A stretch of 64,000 nt of DNA from MGIIb-O2 sp002494975 (GTDB lineage Archaea; Thermoplasmatota; Poseidoniia; Poseidoniales; Thalassarchaeaceae): contig JAOMRN010000005.1 in assembly GCA_028355015.1 (NCBI GenBank), positions 1 to 64,000 on the forward strand. The letters run 5' to 3'. The notes beneath the pieces were generated by a model that saw nothing but the letters and a program-made list of their open reading frames with translations, searched no databases and was not told where the DNA came from. Every line of letters begins with the position of its first letter. The stretch's first letter is position 1. A program made the translations under genes and the position numbers. Positions 54,004 through 61,780 of this stretch are shown here, in pieces.

Positions 54004-54681
54004 ATGAGCCAACGGGTGTGGTTGTATGCCGTAACCATTGTAATCGGACTTTGGATTTCTGCAACAGGCGCTGGAGAAAACCTTCCCGACAACATAGCCG
54101 AATGGCCCGTCAACGTATGGTGCTGGGCTGTCTTCACCACAATTTTCGTAATAACTGATCGAAAAGAGCGAATCGAGATGCTTGCAGTTGTGGCTTTAGC
54201 GACACCGATGGAGTTATTTTTCTCCGAAGTCTGGTTGATTTACGAATATCAACGAGATTTTATGCCTCTTTTCGTACCAGCGGGGCACTATTTTCTCTTT
54301 GACTTGGGCCGTCGAGGAGCAGCTCAAATAAGAGATAGCATAGTCATGATCGGCCTTCTACCATTCATTCCTTTGGTCGCTTATGGTGTATATACTGGAG
54401 GTGATACATCCGGTCTCGTGCTGCTTCTGCTAGTCCTTGGTTTTACTAAATGGGGGCCTCAGCCCCGCCTTTACGTTGTCATGGCTTGGGTGGCCTTGGC
54501 CATGGAACTTTGGGGAACCTATCTTGGAAATTGGACGTGGGCCTCTGAAGTTCCGTGGACTGGTCTTACTGTATGGAACCCCCCCCTTCTCGTCGGCGCC
54601 TTCTATTGCTTTGGTGATTTGTTGGTTAACTTGTGTGTTGCCAAGTTTGAATCAGAACCACTTGAGACCCCATGTGATTGA
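54004..54681 (+). CDS. Integral membrane protein, unknown, GC-richer than neighbours
   Basis: A 225-residue protein with seven or eight hydrophobic helices. A central loop reads PMELFFSEVWLIYEYQ and is followed by PAGHYFLFDLGRR. No family recognised. Part of the gene (54421-54480) has 32 G/C bases in 60, against 10 in 60 in alkB (53581-53640). An eight-base C run (54579-54586) lies in frame near the 3' end. The upstream 190-base gap holds a perfect 7-bp hairpin (53917-53923 with 53930-53936). Confidence 0.55.
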   Translation: MSQRVWLYAVTIVIGLWISATGAGENLPDNIAEWPVNVWCWAVFTTIFVITDRKERIEMLAVVALATPMELFFSEVWLIYEYQRDFMPLFVPAGHYFLFDLGRRGAAQIRDSIVMIGLLPFIPLVAYGVYTGGDTSGLVLLLLVLGFTKWGPQPRLYVVMAWVALAMELWGTYLGNWTWASEVPWTGLTVWNPPLLVGAFYCFGDLLVNLCVAKFESEPLETPCD

Positions 54682-54743
54682 GCCTAACCGACTCCATGAA
54701 ATATCAGACTCTTGATTCTAAATCAGAAATATTATCGATATTT

Positions 54744-56783
54744 TCAAAGATTAGGCTGAGAATCATCTATTATTGCCTCATCTTTCATACCCTTATTTCT
54801 ATTCATGTATGTTGTCCAGCCAAGTAAAGTAAATATGCCAAAGAATGAGATCATGAGTGCATAGGAACCGAATGTCATTTCACCTGACATGCCTTCGCTA
54901 GAGTCAGTTTTTTCGTCAATCAATATAACTCTACGAGCGTCTACAGGGGACATTTGGTCATCACTAATGACTAACCTAGAGTACATTGTAGAGTTCCCAG
55001 ATTCAATGTGAGGTTTCAATTTCAAATTCCAAGAAGACCAGTCACCGCTAGATGAAAGGTCTGTTGCTTGCTGCCAATCTCCTCCTCCGACCTTAATCTG
55101 TACGAATCCAACTCCAGAAACCCCTCCTGATGAAATTCCAGAAATACTAGATTCATTACCTACATGTTGGAGTGTTTTAAGATCCATCGTGATATTCAGA
55201 GATGAGTCAATTGCCCCTGCTGATTGTACGAATAGAAGAGGATCTGCTTGCCCATATCCAAATTCATTATCTGGTCTTGATTCCAGAACACTGCAATCAT
55301 TGAAGCCCGGATCATCAAGCAACTGCAAGTCTCTTTCAATTGAGTCTGCACTGATAATGGCCTTGACTTGCTCGTGTGTAATATCAGGATTGGCTTCTAC
55401 CATCAACGCGGCTATTCCAGCCATTAAAGGAGTGGCCATGCTGGTTCCAGACTTACTTGTATACCCATCCGAGGTTGCCGCATCTGGAGCCATGATGTTA
55501 GATCCTATGACTGATACGTCAGGTTTCACCCGACCGTCTGAAGTGTATCCCCTACTGGAGTATATTGCTAGGCCCAAATCTTTGTCAAGACTAGCCACAG
55601 TGATTGGAAGGTTTGCATCTCCTGGACTGTCTATGGTATTGCAACCAGCAAATGTAGCGCCACCAAACTCATTTCCTGCAGACAGAAAGGTAATGATTCC
55701 AGAAGCAGCCACGGCATCCATTTGTTGGCTCCAAGCAGAAGAACCATCATTATCGAAATGTATCTCGAACTGTTGTTCTCCAAGAGAAGAGGTCAGTATG
55801 TCTATACCCTTAGAGTTCTTGTTCTCAATTGCCCACTCGGCACCTTCAATTATATCCTGTATGTCTCCATCACAACATGCTAAGATATTGATTACCCATG
55901 CTCCTGGAGCCACACCGATATACCTAGCACCATCTGCCGATACCTGTCCCCCACCTGTTCCAGCAGCGATTCCGGCTACATGAGAGCCATGAGTACCCGA
56001 GTCGTAAGACTCTTCAGCAGGTTGTTCTGAATCAGTTATCACAGCGTCGTAGAATGCTGATATTTTTAGGTCACAATCAATGACAATAGGATTAGGATTA
56101 AGTGGGTCTGGGTCCGGTTGTTCGCAACCTATTGTCAATTCATCATCCATGTCGTTGAGTCCTTCGTGATCTCCGCGTACCCCTGTATCAAGAACTGCAA
56201 TTGTCACTCCGGTCCCGTCATAGCCATATTGTGACCAAACTTGATCGACACCCATATTTGGAGCCGCTTCGTTCATATGTGTCTCTGCAAGTCCTAGGTC
56301 TTCCAACATGACAAGACCAGATAATTGTAATAGAGGAGATTCAGAGTGTATAATATCTAAGGGAACGTTCGCTACCAAACTATCAAGATAGATTGGTCTC
56401 ATTGTCACAGTTGCGCCAAGATCTTCCAAAGCCTTGACATCGGCAGTCGACGGGTGATGGTCATAATCAACGAAAACTCTAGCATATCCAAGGTCAGCTC
56501 TCTTCCACCATTCTGAATACACCTCAGAAGACTGAGTTAGCAACCAAGCGAGGCGATCATCTATCTTGTCTTGATTCGTGTCTCTTGACCAATCTTCCCA
56601 CCATTCATCATGGATTTCTAGGGAATGTCTTGGCTGCCATTCTCCTGCTGCATCTAGCCCCCCTCTTTCATTATCAGGACTGATTTGTGATGCTGTTAAC
56701 GGAATAATAAGCGTGGCCAGTATCAACAGCGCAACAACCCGCGTAGAAGATTTCATCATATCTACGAAGAGGGTATCACTCAA
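54744..56783 (-). CDS. Secreted subtilisin-like serine protease (S8), membrane-anchored
   Basis: A 679-residue peptidase. The signal peptide is RVVALLILATLIIPLTA; the start may be the Met at residue 9 or 10. An inhibitor-type propeptide (VFVDYDHHPSTADVKALEDLGATV) precedes the catalytic domain. The triad is Asp in AVLDTGVRGDH, His in GTHGSHVAGIAAG and Ser in GTSMATPLMAGIAAL. A beta-domain follows, then a C-terminal helix (LMISFFGIFTLLGWTTY) and a charged tail. It is divergent from the nitroreductase gene, with a 208-base gap containing repeat copy A. Confidence 0.92.
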   Translation of the reverse strand: MSDTLFVDMMKSSTRVVALLILATLIIPLTASQISPDNERGGLDAAGEWQPRHSLEIHDEWWEDWSRDTNQDKIDDRLAWLLTQSSEVYSEWWKRADLGYARVFVDYDHHPSTADVKALEDLGATVTMRPIYLDSLVANVPLDIIHSESPLLQLSGLVMLEDLGLAETHMNEAAPNMGVDQVWSQYGYDGTGVTIAVLDTGVRGDHEGLNDMDDELTIGCEQPDPDPLNPNPIVIDCDLKISAFYDAVITDSEQPAEESYDSGTHGSHVAGIAAGTGGGQVSADGARYIGVAPGAWVINILACCDGDIQDIIEGAEWAIENKNSKGIDILTSSLGEQQFEIHFDNDGSSAWSQQMDAVAASGIITFLSAGNEFGGATFAGCNTIDSPGDANLPITVASLDKDLGLAIYSSRGYTSDGRVKPDVSVIGSNIMAPDAATSDGYTSKSGTSMATPLMAGIAALMVEANPDITHEQVKAIISADSIERDLQLLDDPGFNDCSVLESRPDNEFGYGQADPLLFVQSAGAIDSSLNITMDLKTLQHVGNESSISGISSGGVSGVGFVQIKVGGGDWQQATDLSSSGDWSSWNLKLKPHIESGNSTMYSRLVISDDQMSPVDARRVILIDEKTDSSEGMSGEMTFGSYALMISFFGIFTLLGWTTYMNRNKGMKDEAIIDDSQPNL

Positions 56784-56819
56784 GTCTCTTACGCTACCTT
56801 CTAGATGCGGGTATCCATT

Positions 56820-56842
56820 ACGGTAGCCTCTGAAAGGGCGGA
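56820..56842 (+). repeat. 23-bp repeat, copy A
   Basis: Identical to 59039-59061 over all 23 bases (core ggtagcctctgaaagg). The copies stay related further on: an ttcag block and gcaaaaacc (56886-56894 here) occur at about the same distances. A short GCCT/GGGC hairpin lies in the core. It may be part of a small RNA of about 75 nt or a recombination/insertion site. It lies in the divergent gap between the subtilisin and nitroreductase genes. Confidence 0.7.
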
Positions 56843-56991
56843 CTGCAAACCCATTAATTCAGAGGATGCTAACTCTTGGATCTATGCAAAAACCAATTGT
56901 TAAGACTGTTAATCGATTATACTATGATTGATTATATAATGATGACGTAGCAAGACCACAATATGAAATAACAATCCCTTTTGGTAAAATT

Positions 56992-57738
56992 ATGGAAGGA
57001 GAGTTCGATGCTAGAAATTTCAACACTTTCGCGGCTTCTCGAAGATCCACTCGAGACTTTCTTCCAACTCCAGTTCCAGAGGGGTTAATCGAGGAAATTA
57101 TCGCTGCCGGCCTGACTTCACCGAGTTGGAGTAACACTCGTCCGTTCGTGGTAGCAGTAGCAGAAGGTGAGGTCAGAGATCGTTTATCTGCTGAATTTCT
57201 AAGTCGATTTGAGTTTGTCAAAACGGGACAAGGGGAGGGGTTTTTTGGAAAAATTAAGGCTCTAATTCGTAGGAAAGGGATACCCACGAGCAATTGGTTA
57301 GTTCTCAAAAAATATCACAAGGATTTACTGCCAAGATCCCAAAGAGTTGGTAAGGAATTATTCACTCAAATGGGAATTGATAGGGATGACAAAGATGCTA
57401 GGGATGGATTCTGGGCGAGGAATTACGAATTCTTCGGCGCACCCGTGGAGTTGTTTTTGTTTACTCACAAAAGTCTGGGAAAGTTCGCAGCTTCTGATGC
57501 CGGGCTTTTTATGCAGAATCTAATGCTTTCAGCGCATTCGAAAGGATTGGGGACTTGCGCCCAAGGTTCCGTCGCAGTTTGGGAAGATGCGGTTCGAAAG
57601 GAGTTTGAAATTAGCAAAAATTACTCCCTTCTTTGTGGGATATGTGTCGGATATCCAAGTCAGAGCGAAGTAAACAAATTTGAAGCGAACAGGATATCCC
57701 CCTTGGAGATAATGCTTCCAGAGAAGAATGAATCCTAA
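56992..57738 (+). CDS. Nitroreductase-family flavoprotein
   Basis: A 248-residue FMN-dependent NAD(P)H oxidoreductase. The N-terminal FNTFAASRRSTRDF motif (FMN phosphate site), LTSPSWSNTRPFVV, DAGLFMQNLMLSAHSKGLGTCAQGS and CGICVGYPSQ are characteristic. Substrates range from nitroaromatics to quinones and flavins. It is the first gene between the two 23-bp repeats. Its sequence looks somewhat more G+C rich than the following genes. Confidence 0.88.
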   Translation: MEGEFDARNFNTFAASRRSTRDFLPTPVPEGLIEEIIAAGLTSPSWSNTRPFVVAVAEGEVRDRLSAEFLSRFEFVKTGQGEGFFGKIKALIRRKGIPTSNWLVLKKYHKDLLPRSQRVGKELFTQMGIDRDDKDARDGFWARNYEFFGAPVELFLFTHKSLGKFAASDAGLFMQNLMLSAHSKGLGTCAQGSVAVWEDAVRKEFEISKNYSLLCGICVGYPSQSEVNKFEANRISPLEIMLPEKNES

Positions 57739-57790
57739 TCGGTACCCTTTGTTACGTATGTATCATAGAGGGTAGACCTTTACGACAAAC

Positions 57791-58276
57791 ATGCCTTTCG
57801 ATGATTTTCAGAAACATTGTAAAAAATGTAAAAAGGGAAAACCATGTAAACAATACCATATTTACGTACTAACAGTAGATCCTAGATTGAAGGTAGGAAA
57901 AAGAAAGAAGAAAGTTCGATTTAGAGAAATTAATCCTGATACTCACCAAGACGGTAAGCCAGTATATGTAGGGAAATGTGAATGTACTCCGAGATGTAGA
58001 CAGAGTAAGCATAGAAACCACAATCCGCATAAAAAGACCAAGTGGAATTGTTACTGTGGAAAATATGAGCCTACTAATATCTATAAGAAGTTCAGAGATG
58101 ACCCTACATCAATACATGACTTTCTTAAGGGAGGTTATGGTTATCTCCAACCCAAATTATTCAAACATCTGAACCCATTTAATACTTCAGAGGAAGCAAT
58201 TAAGGCCGAAGGAAAATTAGCTACTCAACTTAGAAAAGAGGGATATGCAGTATGGGCAGGACATCATGATGATTGA
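57791..58276 (+). CDS. GIY-YIG-like nuclease, cysteine-rich variant
   Basis: A 161-residue protein. HIYVL (from H23) and PVYVGKCE (YVG at 59-61) occupy the GIY and YIG positions. An arginine-rich helix (CTPRCRQSKHR) and the late E140 in AIKAEGKLATQLRKEGY fit the family's Arg and Glu. Eight cysteines (10, 13, 19, 63, 65, 69, 87, 89) probably bind zinc, which is unusual for this fold. The assignment is from motifs only. The gene lies between the 23-bp repeats with nitroreductase, and such nucleases occur in mobile elements. Confidence 0.45.
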   Translation: MPFDDFQKHCKKCKKGKPCKQYHIYVLTVDPRLKVGKRKKKVRFREINPDTHQDGKPVYVGKCECTPRCRQSKHRNHNPHKKTKWNCYCGKYEPTNIYKKFRDDPTSIHDFLKGGYGYLQPKLFKHLNPFNTSEEAIKAEGKLATQLRKEGYAVWAGHHDD

Positions 58277-58546
58277 ATATCATCATCTTCGCTAGGGATT
58301 GTAACGCCCCTATCATTAAGGCTAACGCCCTCTATGAAATTTCATGCTCCGTCCCTTCTTCTTCGTTGAATGGTTAGAGATGTGTTGTCTCTGGGTTGTG
58401 ATTATCTTGGTCTCATCCTACATTATCAAGAATCTATTTTTTGATGAAAATATGGATTGATCAAGAAATTATCCTTGCGTACACTAGGCTATGGAACATG
58501 TCGGATACATCATAGAGGGATGTATGAAAGGCGAATACCCTTTGCG
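58277..58546. other. Intergenic region, no gene seen
   Basis: A gap of about 270 bases between the GIY-YIG-like gene and the membrane protein. It contains two short inverted or repeated segments (aacgcccct and aacgccctct at 58301-58332) but no convincing frame. The downstream gene could start as early as a TTG at 58457, which would shorten this gap. Confidence 0.4.
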
Positions 58547-59008
58547 ATGAACATGGATGATGATAAATTGTTAACTTCATCTGAAGATTCGAAATATACA
58601 TTAGAATATATTTTTGGAATTTTTTGCCTCTTACTACTACTTCCGACTGCAATATTAGCTTTCGGAGAATATATAGATATTATTGATTACTTCGAATATG
58701 GAGGGGATACCACTGATATTATTAGTTGGATATTGTATACAGCAACAATTTTTTCTATATTGCTTATCTCTGGTTTAAAATTCACTGGTAATATTAAATC
58801 AAATACTGTAAGAGTCGGTTCTGGAATTTTTATTATTCTGTTATCTATAATTAATCTTATTTCTAGAATCTCAGACTTTGATGAAGAAATGAAAAATATA
58901 GGATTCGATGAATCTTGGTTAGAATTTCTCTATTGGTCAAGCAATCATGAAACATTAGAATTGGTATTTCTCGGTATAATAATAGGATTCTTTATACTCA
59001 AAAGATAA
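58547..59008 (+). CDS. Four-helix membrane protein, unknown
   Basis: About 153 residues from the ATG at 58547; the frame is open from a TTG at 58457. Four hydrophobic helices are visible: YIFGIFCLLLLLPTAILAF, ISWILYTATIFSILLI, GIFIILLSIINLI and LVFLGIIIGFFIL. They are joined by acidic loops. No family recognised. It is AT-rich and ends 30 bases before repeat copy B. Confidence 0.5.
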   Translation: MNMDDDKLLTSSEDSKYTLEYIFGIFCLLLLLPTAILAFGEYIDIIDYFEYGGDTTDIISWILYTATIFSILLISGLKFTGNIKSNTVRVGSGIFIILLSIINLISRISDFDEEMKNIGFDESWLEFLYWSSNHETLELVFLGIIIGFFILKR

Positions 59009-59038
59009 TAATATATTTTTACATTCAATCAAAACTTA

Positions 59039-59061
59039 ACGGTAGCCTCTGAAAGGGCGGA
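59039..59061 (+). repeat. 23-bp repeat, copy B
   Basis: Second identical copy, 2.2 kb from copy A. It is followed by ttcag and gcaaaaacc (59103-59111) as in copy A. An AT-rich stretch, atatattttt (59011-59020), lies about 25 bases upstream, which would suit a TATA box for a transcript starting at the repeat. No such box is clear at copy A. Confidence 0.7.
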
Positions 59062-59341
59062 TAGATAACCGATAAGTTCAGTGAAAATAGCAATGGGCTC
59101 GAGCAAAAACCCAATGTTTTACTCATAAAACTCTTAATCCATACTTAGTTCATATTACTCTACATCGCAGGTAAATGTATGCGTATCATAGCACCAATGA
59201 TGATTTTGATAATGATGACCTCAACTTTAATCCGAATTAAAAATGCAAATATCTCGTAAGATACCAATTTTCATATGTAAAATACAAAATATTCTTTGTA
59301 TATAGATAAATTTATATCAAAATTTACATCCCACTACAAAC
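59062..59341. other. Intergenic region after repeat copy B
   Basis: About 280 bases. A 21-codon frame at 59175-59240 (MYAYHSTNDDFDNDDLNFNPN) is probably chance. The end of the region is very A/T-rich, with a tttatatc element (59311-59318) about 30 bases before the HTH gene ATG. That fits an archaeal TATA box and a nearly leaderless transcript. Confidence 0.4.
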
Positions 59342-59761
59342 ATGGTCCACGATGATGATTCTGTTCTAATGCCGATGAGGGTGAAAATTTTTAGGTTACG
59401 CGGTCTCGGTTATAGCCAGGCTGAAATAGCAAATCGAATCTCCGTCTCTCAACAAACCGTTAGCTATTATCTGAGACTAATGAAATCGAAGTCCGATTTA
59501 ATCGGCCCCGACAAATATTTCAGATCTTTACTACCGTATTTATCTGATAAATTGCCAGTTATTCCTGCTGAAGTTAGAGATGAGATATGGAAGGAATTAC
59601 ATGAAAAATTAGAAATGGACAGAAACAGCAGAATGGAAGAAATGGATTTAATAATAAAATTTGAACAAAAAAAGAATCAAGAAGGCATTAAAATATTGAA
59701 GGATGAACTAACTAAATTATCTGAACTAGTGAATAATAGTGATGTAAACATACGGAGATGA
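59342..59761 (+). CDS. Helix-turn-helix DNA-binding protein with coiled-coil tail
   Basis: A 139-residue protein. GLGYSQAEIANRISVSQQTVSYYLRLMK is a clear helix-turn-helix of the sigma-region-4/resolvase or LuxR-like type. The C-terminal 60 residues are charged and heptad-rich (a coiled coil for oligomerisation). It is the first gene of the small-ORF cassette up to 61660. It may be the regulator of that cassette or of the nearby type I restriction locus. Confidence 0.65.
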   Translation: MVHDDDSVLMPMRVKIFRLRGLGYSQAEIANRISVSQQTVSYYLRLMKSKSDLIGPDKYFRSLLPYLSDKLPVIPAEVRDEIWKELHEKLEMDRNSRMEEMDLIIKFEQKKNQEGIKILKDELTKLSELVNNSDVNIRR

Positions 59762-59766
59762 TCATT

Positions 59767-59856
59767 ATGATTGGATTGATTACAGAAACTGCAAAATTTT
59801 TTTTATGGTGTCTTTTCATAATACCATTAGCAATAGTTGGAGTATTACTTGGATAG
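59767..59856 (+). CDS. 29-residue single-helix membrane micro-protein
   Basis: MIGLITETAKFF followed by a hydrophobic helix ending in GVLLG. It starts five bases after the HTH stop, and its stop lies in the aggaga that probably serves as ribosome-binding site for the next gene. Small hydrophobic ORFs next to regulators can be toxin-like. There is no direct evidence of function. Confidence 0.4.
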   Translation: MIGLITETAKFFLWCLFIIPLAIVGVLLG

Positions 59857-59869
59857 GAGACCGAAAATA

Positions 59870-60286
59870 GTGAATGATAATAATAATTTTGAAGATGAGC
59901 CAAACAAACCCGGAAGTAATTTACTACCATCTGATCATGGAGAGCGCTGGTCAGAACATGAAATCAATATTCTCTTACAGGGTCTTATTAATGGGGAATC
60001 CTGGACTAAATTAGCAGAAACAATTTTCAGAAAACCTTCCGCGATTAAAAGTAAATTTGGCAATATTATTATTGAGAAGATAAATAACATCGATCTCGCA
60101 AAAATTTTGTTAGCATCAGGTTCCCCAGAACCAAATAGAGACCCTAAGAATTCAATTTCTGGTGTCGGTGGTGAAAGACCATCAGATGACAGATGTTCTA
60201 TCTGTTCATCTTTATTGGGGCCAAGGTGCATGGGCTGCGGAAACACTGTAACAGTCAATGCCTCTCAAAATGATTTTTTTGAGTAA
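59870..60286 (+). CDS. SANT/Myb-like domain protein with C-terminal zinc finger
   Basis: About 138 residues from the GTG at 59870, which follows an aggaga ribosome-binding site; the frame opens at 59837. WSEHEINILLQGLINGESWTKLAETIFRKPSAIKSKF is a three-helix Myb/SANT pattern with the spaced tryptophans W27 and W45 region. The C-terminus has CSICSSLLGPRCMGCG, two CxxC pairs for one zinc. It is probably DNA-binding. Myb-type domains are rare in archaea and often belong to mobile elements. Confidence 0.55.
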   Translation: MNDNNNFEDEPNKPGSNLLPSDHGERWSEHEINILLQGLINGESWTKLAETIFRKPSAIKSKFGNIIIEKINNIDLAKILLASGSPEPNRDPKNSISGVGGERPSDDRCSICSSLLGPRCMGCGNTVTVNASQNDFFE

Positions 60287-60297
60287 TGGTGATTAAT

Positions 60298-60624
60298 ATG
60301 AATAAAGATGAAAAGATTCAAGGATATTTGACTATGAGTCCAAGAATCTCGCTTTTGGCCTTAAATCATCACTATGAATCAGGCGAAATTTTAGATAATT
60401 ATCAAAAATTTGATCTAGATTGCCTTATTGAAGCAATCCAACGCTCACCTATTGATGCCTCTCAACTTTTTACGGAAGTGGATGGCCAAAGAAAATTAAA
60501 TGGGCCTTTTAGATTAGATAATCATCCAGATCATGGTTTTGGGATATATATATCTTGGAAGTTGAAAAAAGGAATTTCAAAATTTCAAACTGGAAATCAT
60601 TGGAAAATCATTGGGGGTAAATAG
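60298..60624 (+). CDS. Small hypothetical protein of the cassette
   Basis: About 108 residues from MNKDEKIQGYLTM. An alternative ATG at 60286 overlaps the preceding stop (TAATG). It is polar and alpha/beta-like, with the C-terminal segment HGFGIYISWKLKKG. No family recognised. The tight packing with the preceding gene supports co-transcription. Confidence 0.45.
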   Translation: MNKDEKIQGYLTMSPRISLLALNHHYESGEILDNYQKFDLDCLIEAIQRSPIDASQLFTEVDGQRKLNGPFRLDNHPDHGFGIYISWKLKKGISKFQTGNHWKIIGGK

Positions 60625-60892
60625 AATTGAATGCATTAATTATTGAACAGATTCATAAACAACCTCAAGATTTAGGATTACAAGGGGGTCAATCATGAAC
60701 ATAAGTTTAAAATTAGGTCGGAAAAAAATGATGGGATTTGACCTCCCAATTATCAAACATGAGGCCAAATCCCAGTTTTAAACTGGTGATGAAAATTGTA
60801 TAATAAAACATTAATGAGTGAAAGCAACAAGAACGAACTAATAGTAAATAAGAGATATTATCTCAAAGAACTTACAATAAAGGGGGTTTTTG
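60625..60892. other. Intergenic region with two hairpins and a possible micro-ORF
   Basis: A 268-base region between the 108-residue and 255-residue genes. It holds a 28-codon frame (60695-60781, MNISLKLGRKKMMGF to HEAKSQF) and two strong inverted repeats described separately. The region ends in a purine-rich aaaggggg (60879-60885) that fits a Shine-Dalgarno for the next gene. Confidence 0.4.
60733..60786. repeat. Two overlapping inverted repeats (hairpins)
   Basis: gggatttgacctc (60733-60745) pairs with gaggccaaatccc (60761-60773) over 12 of 13 positions, around a 15-base loop. Overlapping its end, ccagttt-t-aaactgg (60772-60786) is a perfect dyad. Together they could act as a terminator, a regulator-binding site or an element end. 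Confidence 0.6.
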
Positions 60893-61660
60893 ATGAGCAG
60901 TGAAGAGACCTCTTCTACAAAGATTAATCAGCGTCATGAATACAGAGTGAAATTAGATCTAATGCTTGCCTTTGGGGAGGAAAAAACCCTTGCTAAGTTT
61001 CAGGCTTCAACCGTTGCCAAAATTATTCAGGGAGAGCTGAAAGAGGTTGCAAGTAGAGCTAATCATTCACTACATGAACTACTAATGATAGTTAGAGGGG
61101 ACTCAAATGGTAGCGAAGGATTTCATGGAAAAAGTAGGGCGGCATTAGTAGTTCAGGCTCTAGCAAGTCATTGCGGCATTGAATTTGATGTTGTGAACTC
61201 GCTAATAGTGATCACTCTGGATGAGGACGATGACTTGTTCTGTATAGAACCAGTAAAGGGAAAGAATCTGCTTTCCAACATAGTAATCGGTGTAATGTAT
61301 CAAAGTAAACTTTTGGACGAGGATGTATATAATATCCTGATAGATGACTTGGACAGCGTGTCATTGGAAATAAGAATTGGCGATTTTATTATCAATCATA
61401 TCAAAGAAAATACTGACCACATGACTGCGACAGAGCGACTCGCTAGAATCGAAAAATATTCATGTAGTTTTGCGGATTCACAACTTCCACCAGAGGTCAA
61501 ACTGGCTGAAGTAATTCGTATAGATACTAGTGATTCAAGTTTGAAGTGGCGAGACGTCTCTGACCATAATAAATGTGGTTGGGTTGAACATAAAGCAGTA
61601 AGAAAGGTATCCACTAATCGAAAATCAGAAATAGAAAACGATTCAGAGGCGAGCCTTTAA
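60893..61660 (+). CDS. Hypothetical soluble protein next to the restriction locus
   Basis: A 255-residue protein starting MSSEETSSTKINQRHEYRVKL; the frame opens with a TTG three bases earlier, and an aaaggggg precedes it. It is mixed alpha/beta and acidic at the C-terminus (KSEIENDSEASL). No domain recognised. It lies about 120 bases upstream of hsdM and may belong to the same defence-like region. Confidence 0.5.
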   Translation: MSSEETSSTKINQRHEYRVKLDLMLAFGEEKTLAKFQASTVAKIIQGELKEVASRANHSLHELLMIVRGDSNGSEGFHGKSRAALVVQALASHCGIEFDVVNSLIVITLDEDDDLFCIEPVKGKNLLSNIVIGVMYQSKLLDEDVYNILIDDLDSVSLEIRIGDFIINHIKENTDHMTATERLARIEKYSCSFADSQLPPEVKLAEVIRIDTSDSSLKWRDVSDHNKCGWVEHKAVRKVSTNRKSEIENDSEASL

Positions 61661-61780
61661 TCAGGACTCAATGGGTACCCCCTGCGACTAGCACATATCA
61701 ACTCTTTCTTTTGATTTTGAACCGAATCCAATAATCTGTAGCCATAGCCGTTATGTGTGCGAGGGGGTTAGGCTAGAATC

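Noticed and set aside
59175..59240. A 21-codon acidic frame after repeat copy B
   Set aside because: No ribosome-binding site, very simple Asp/Asn composition, and in an otherwise empty AT-rich gap; likely chance.
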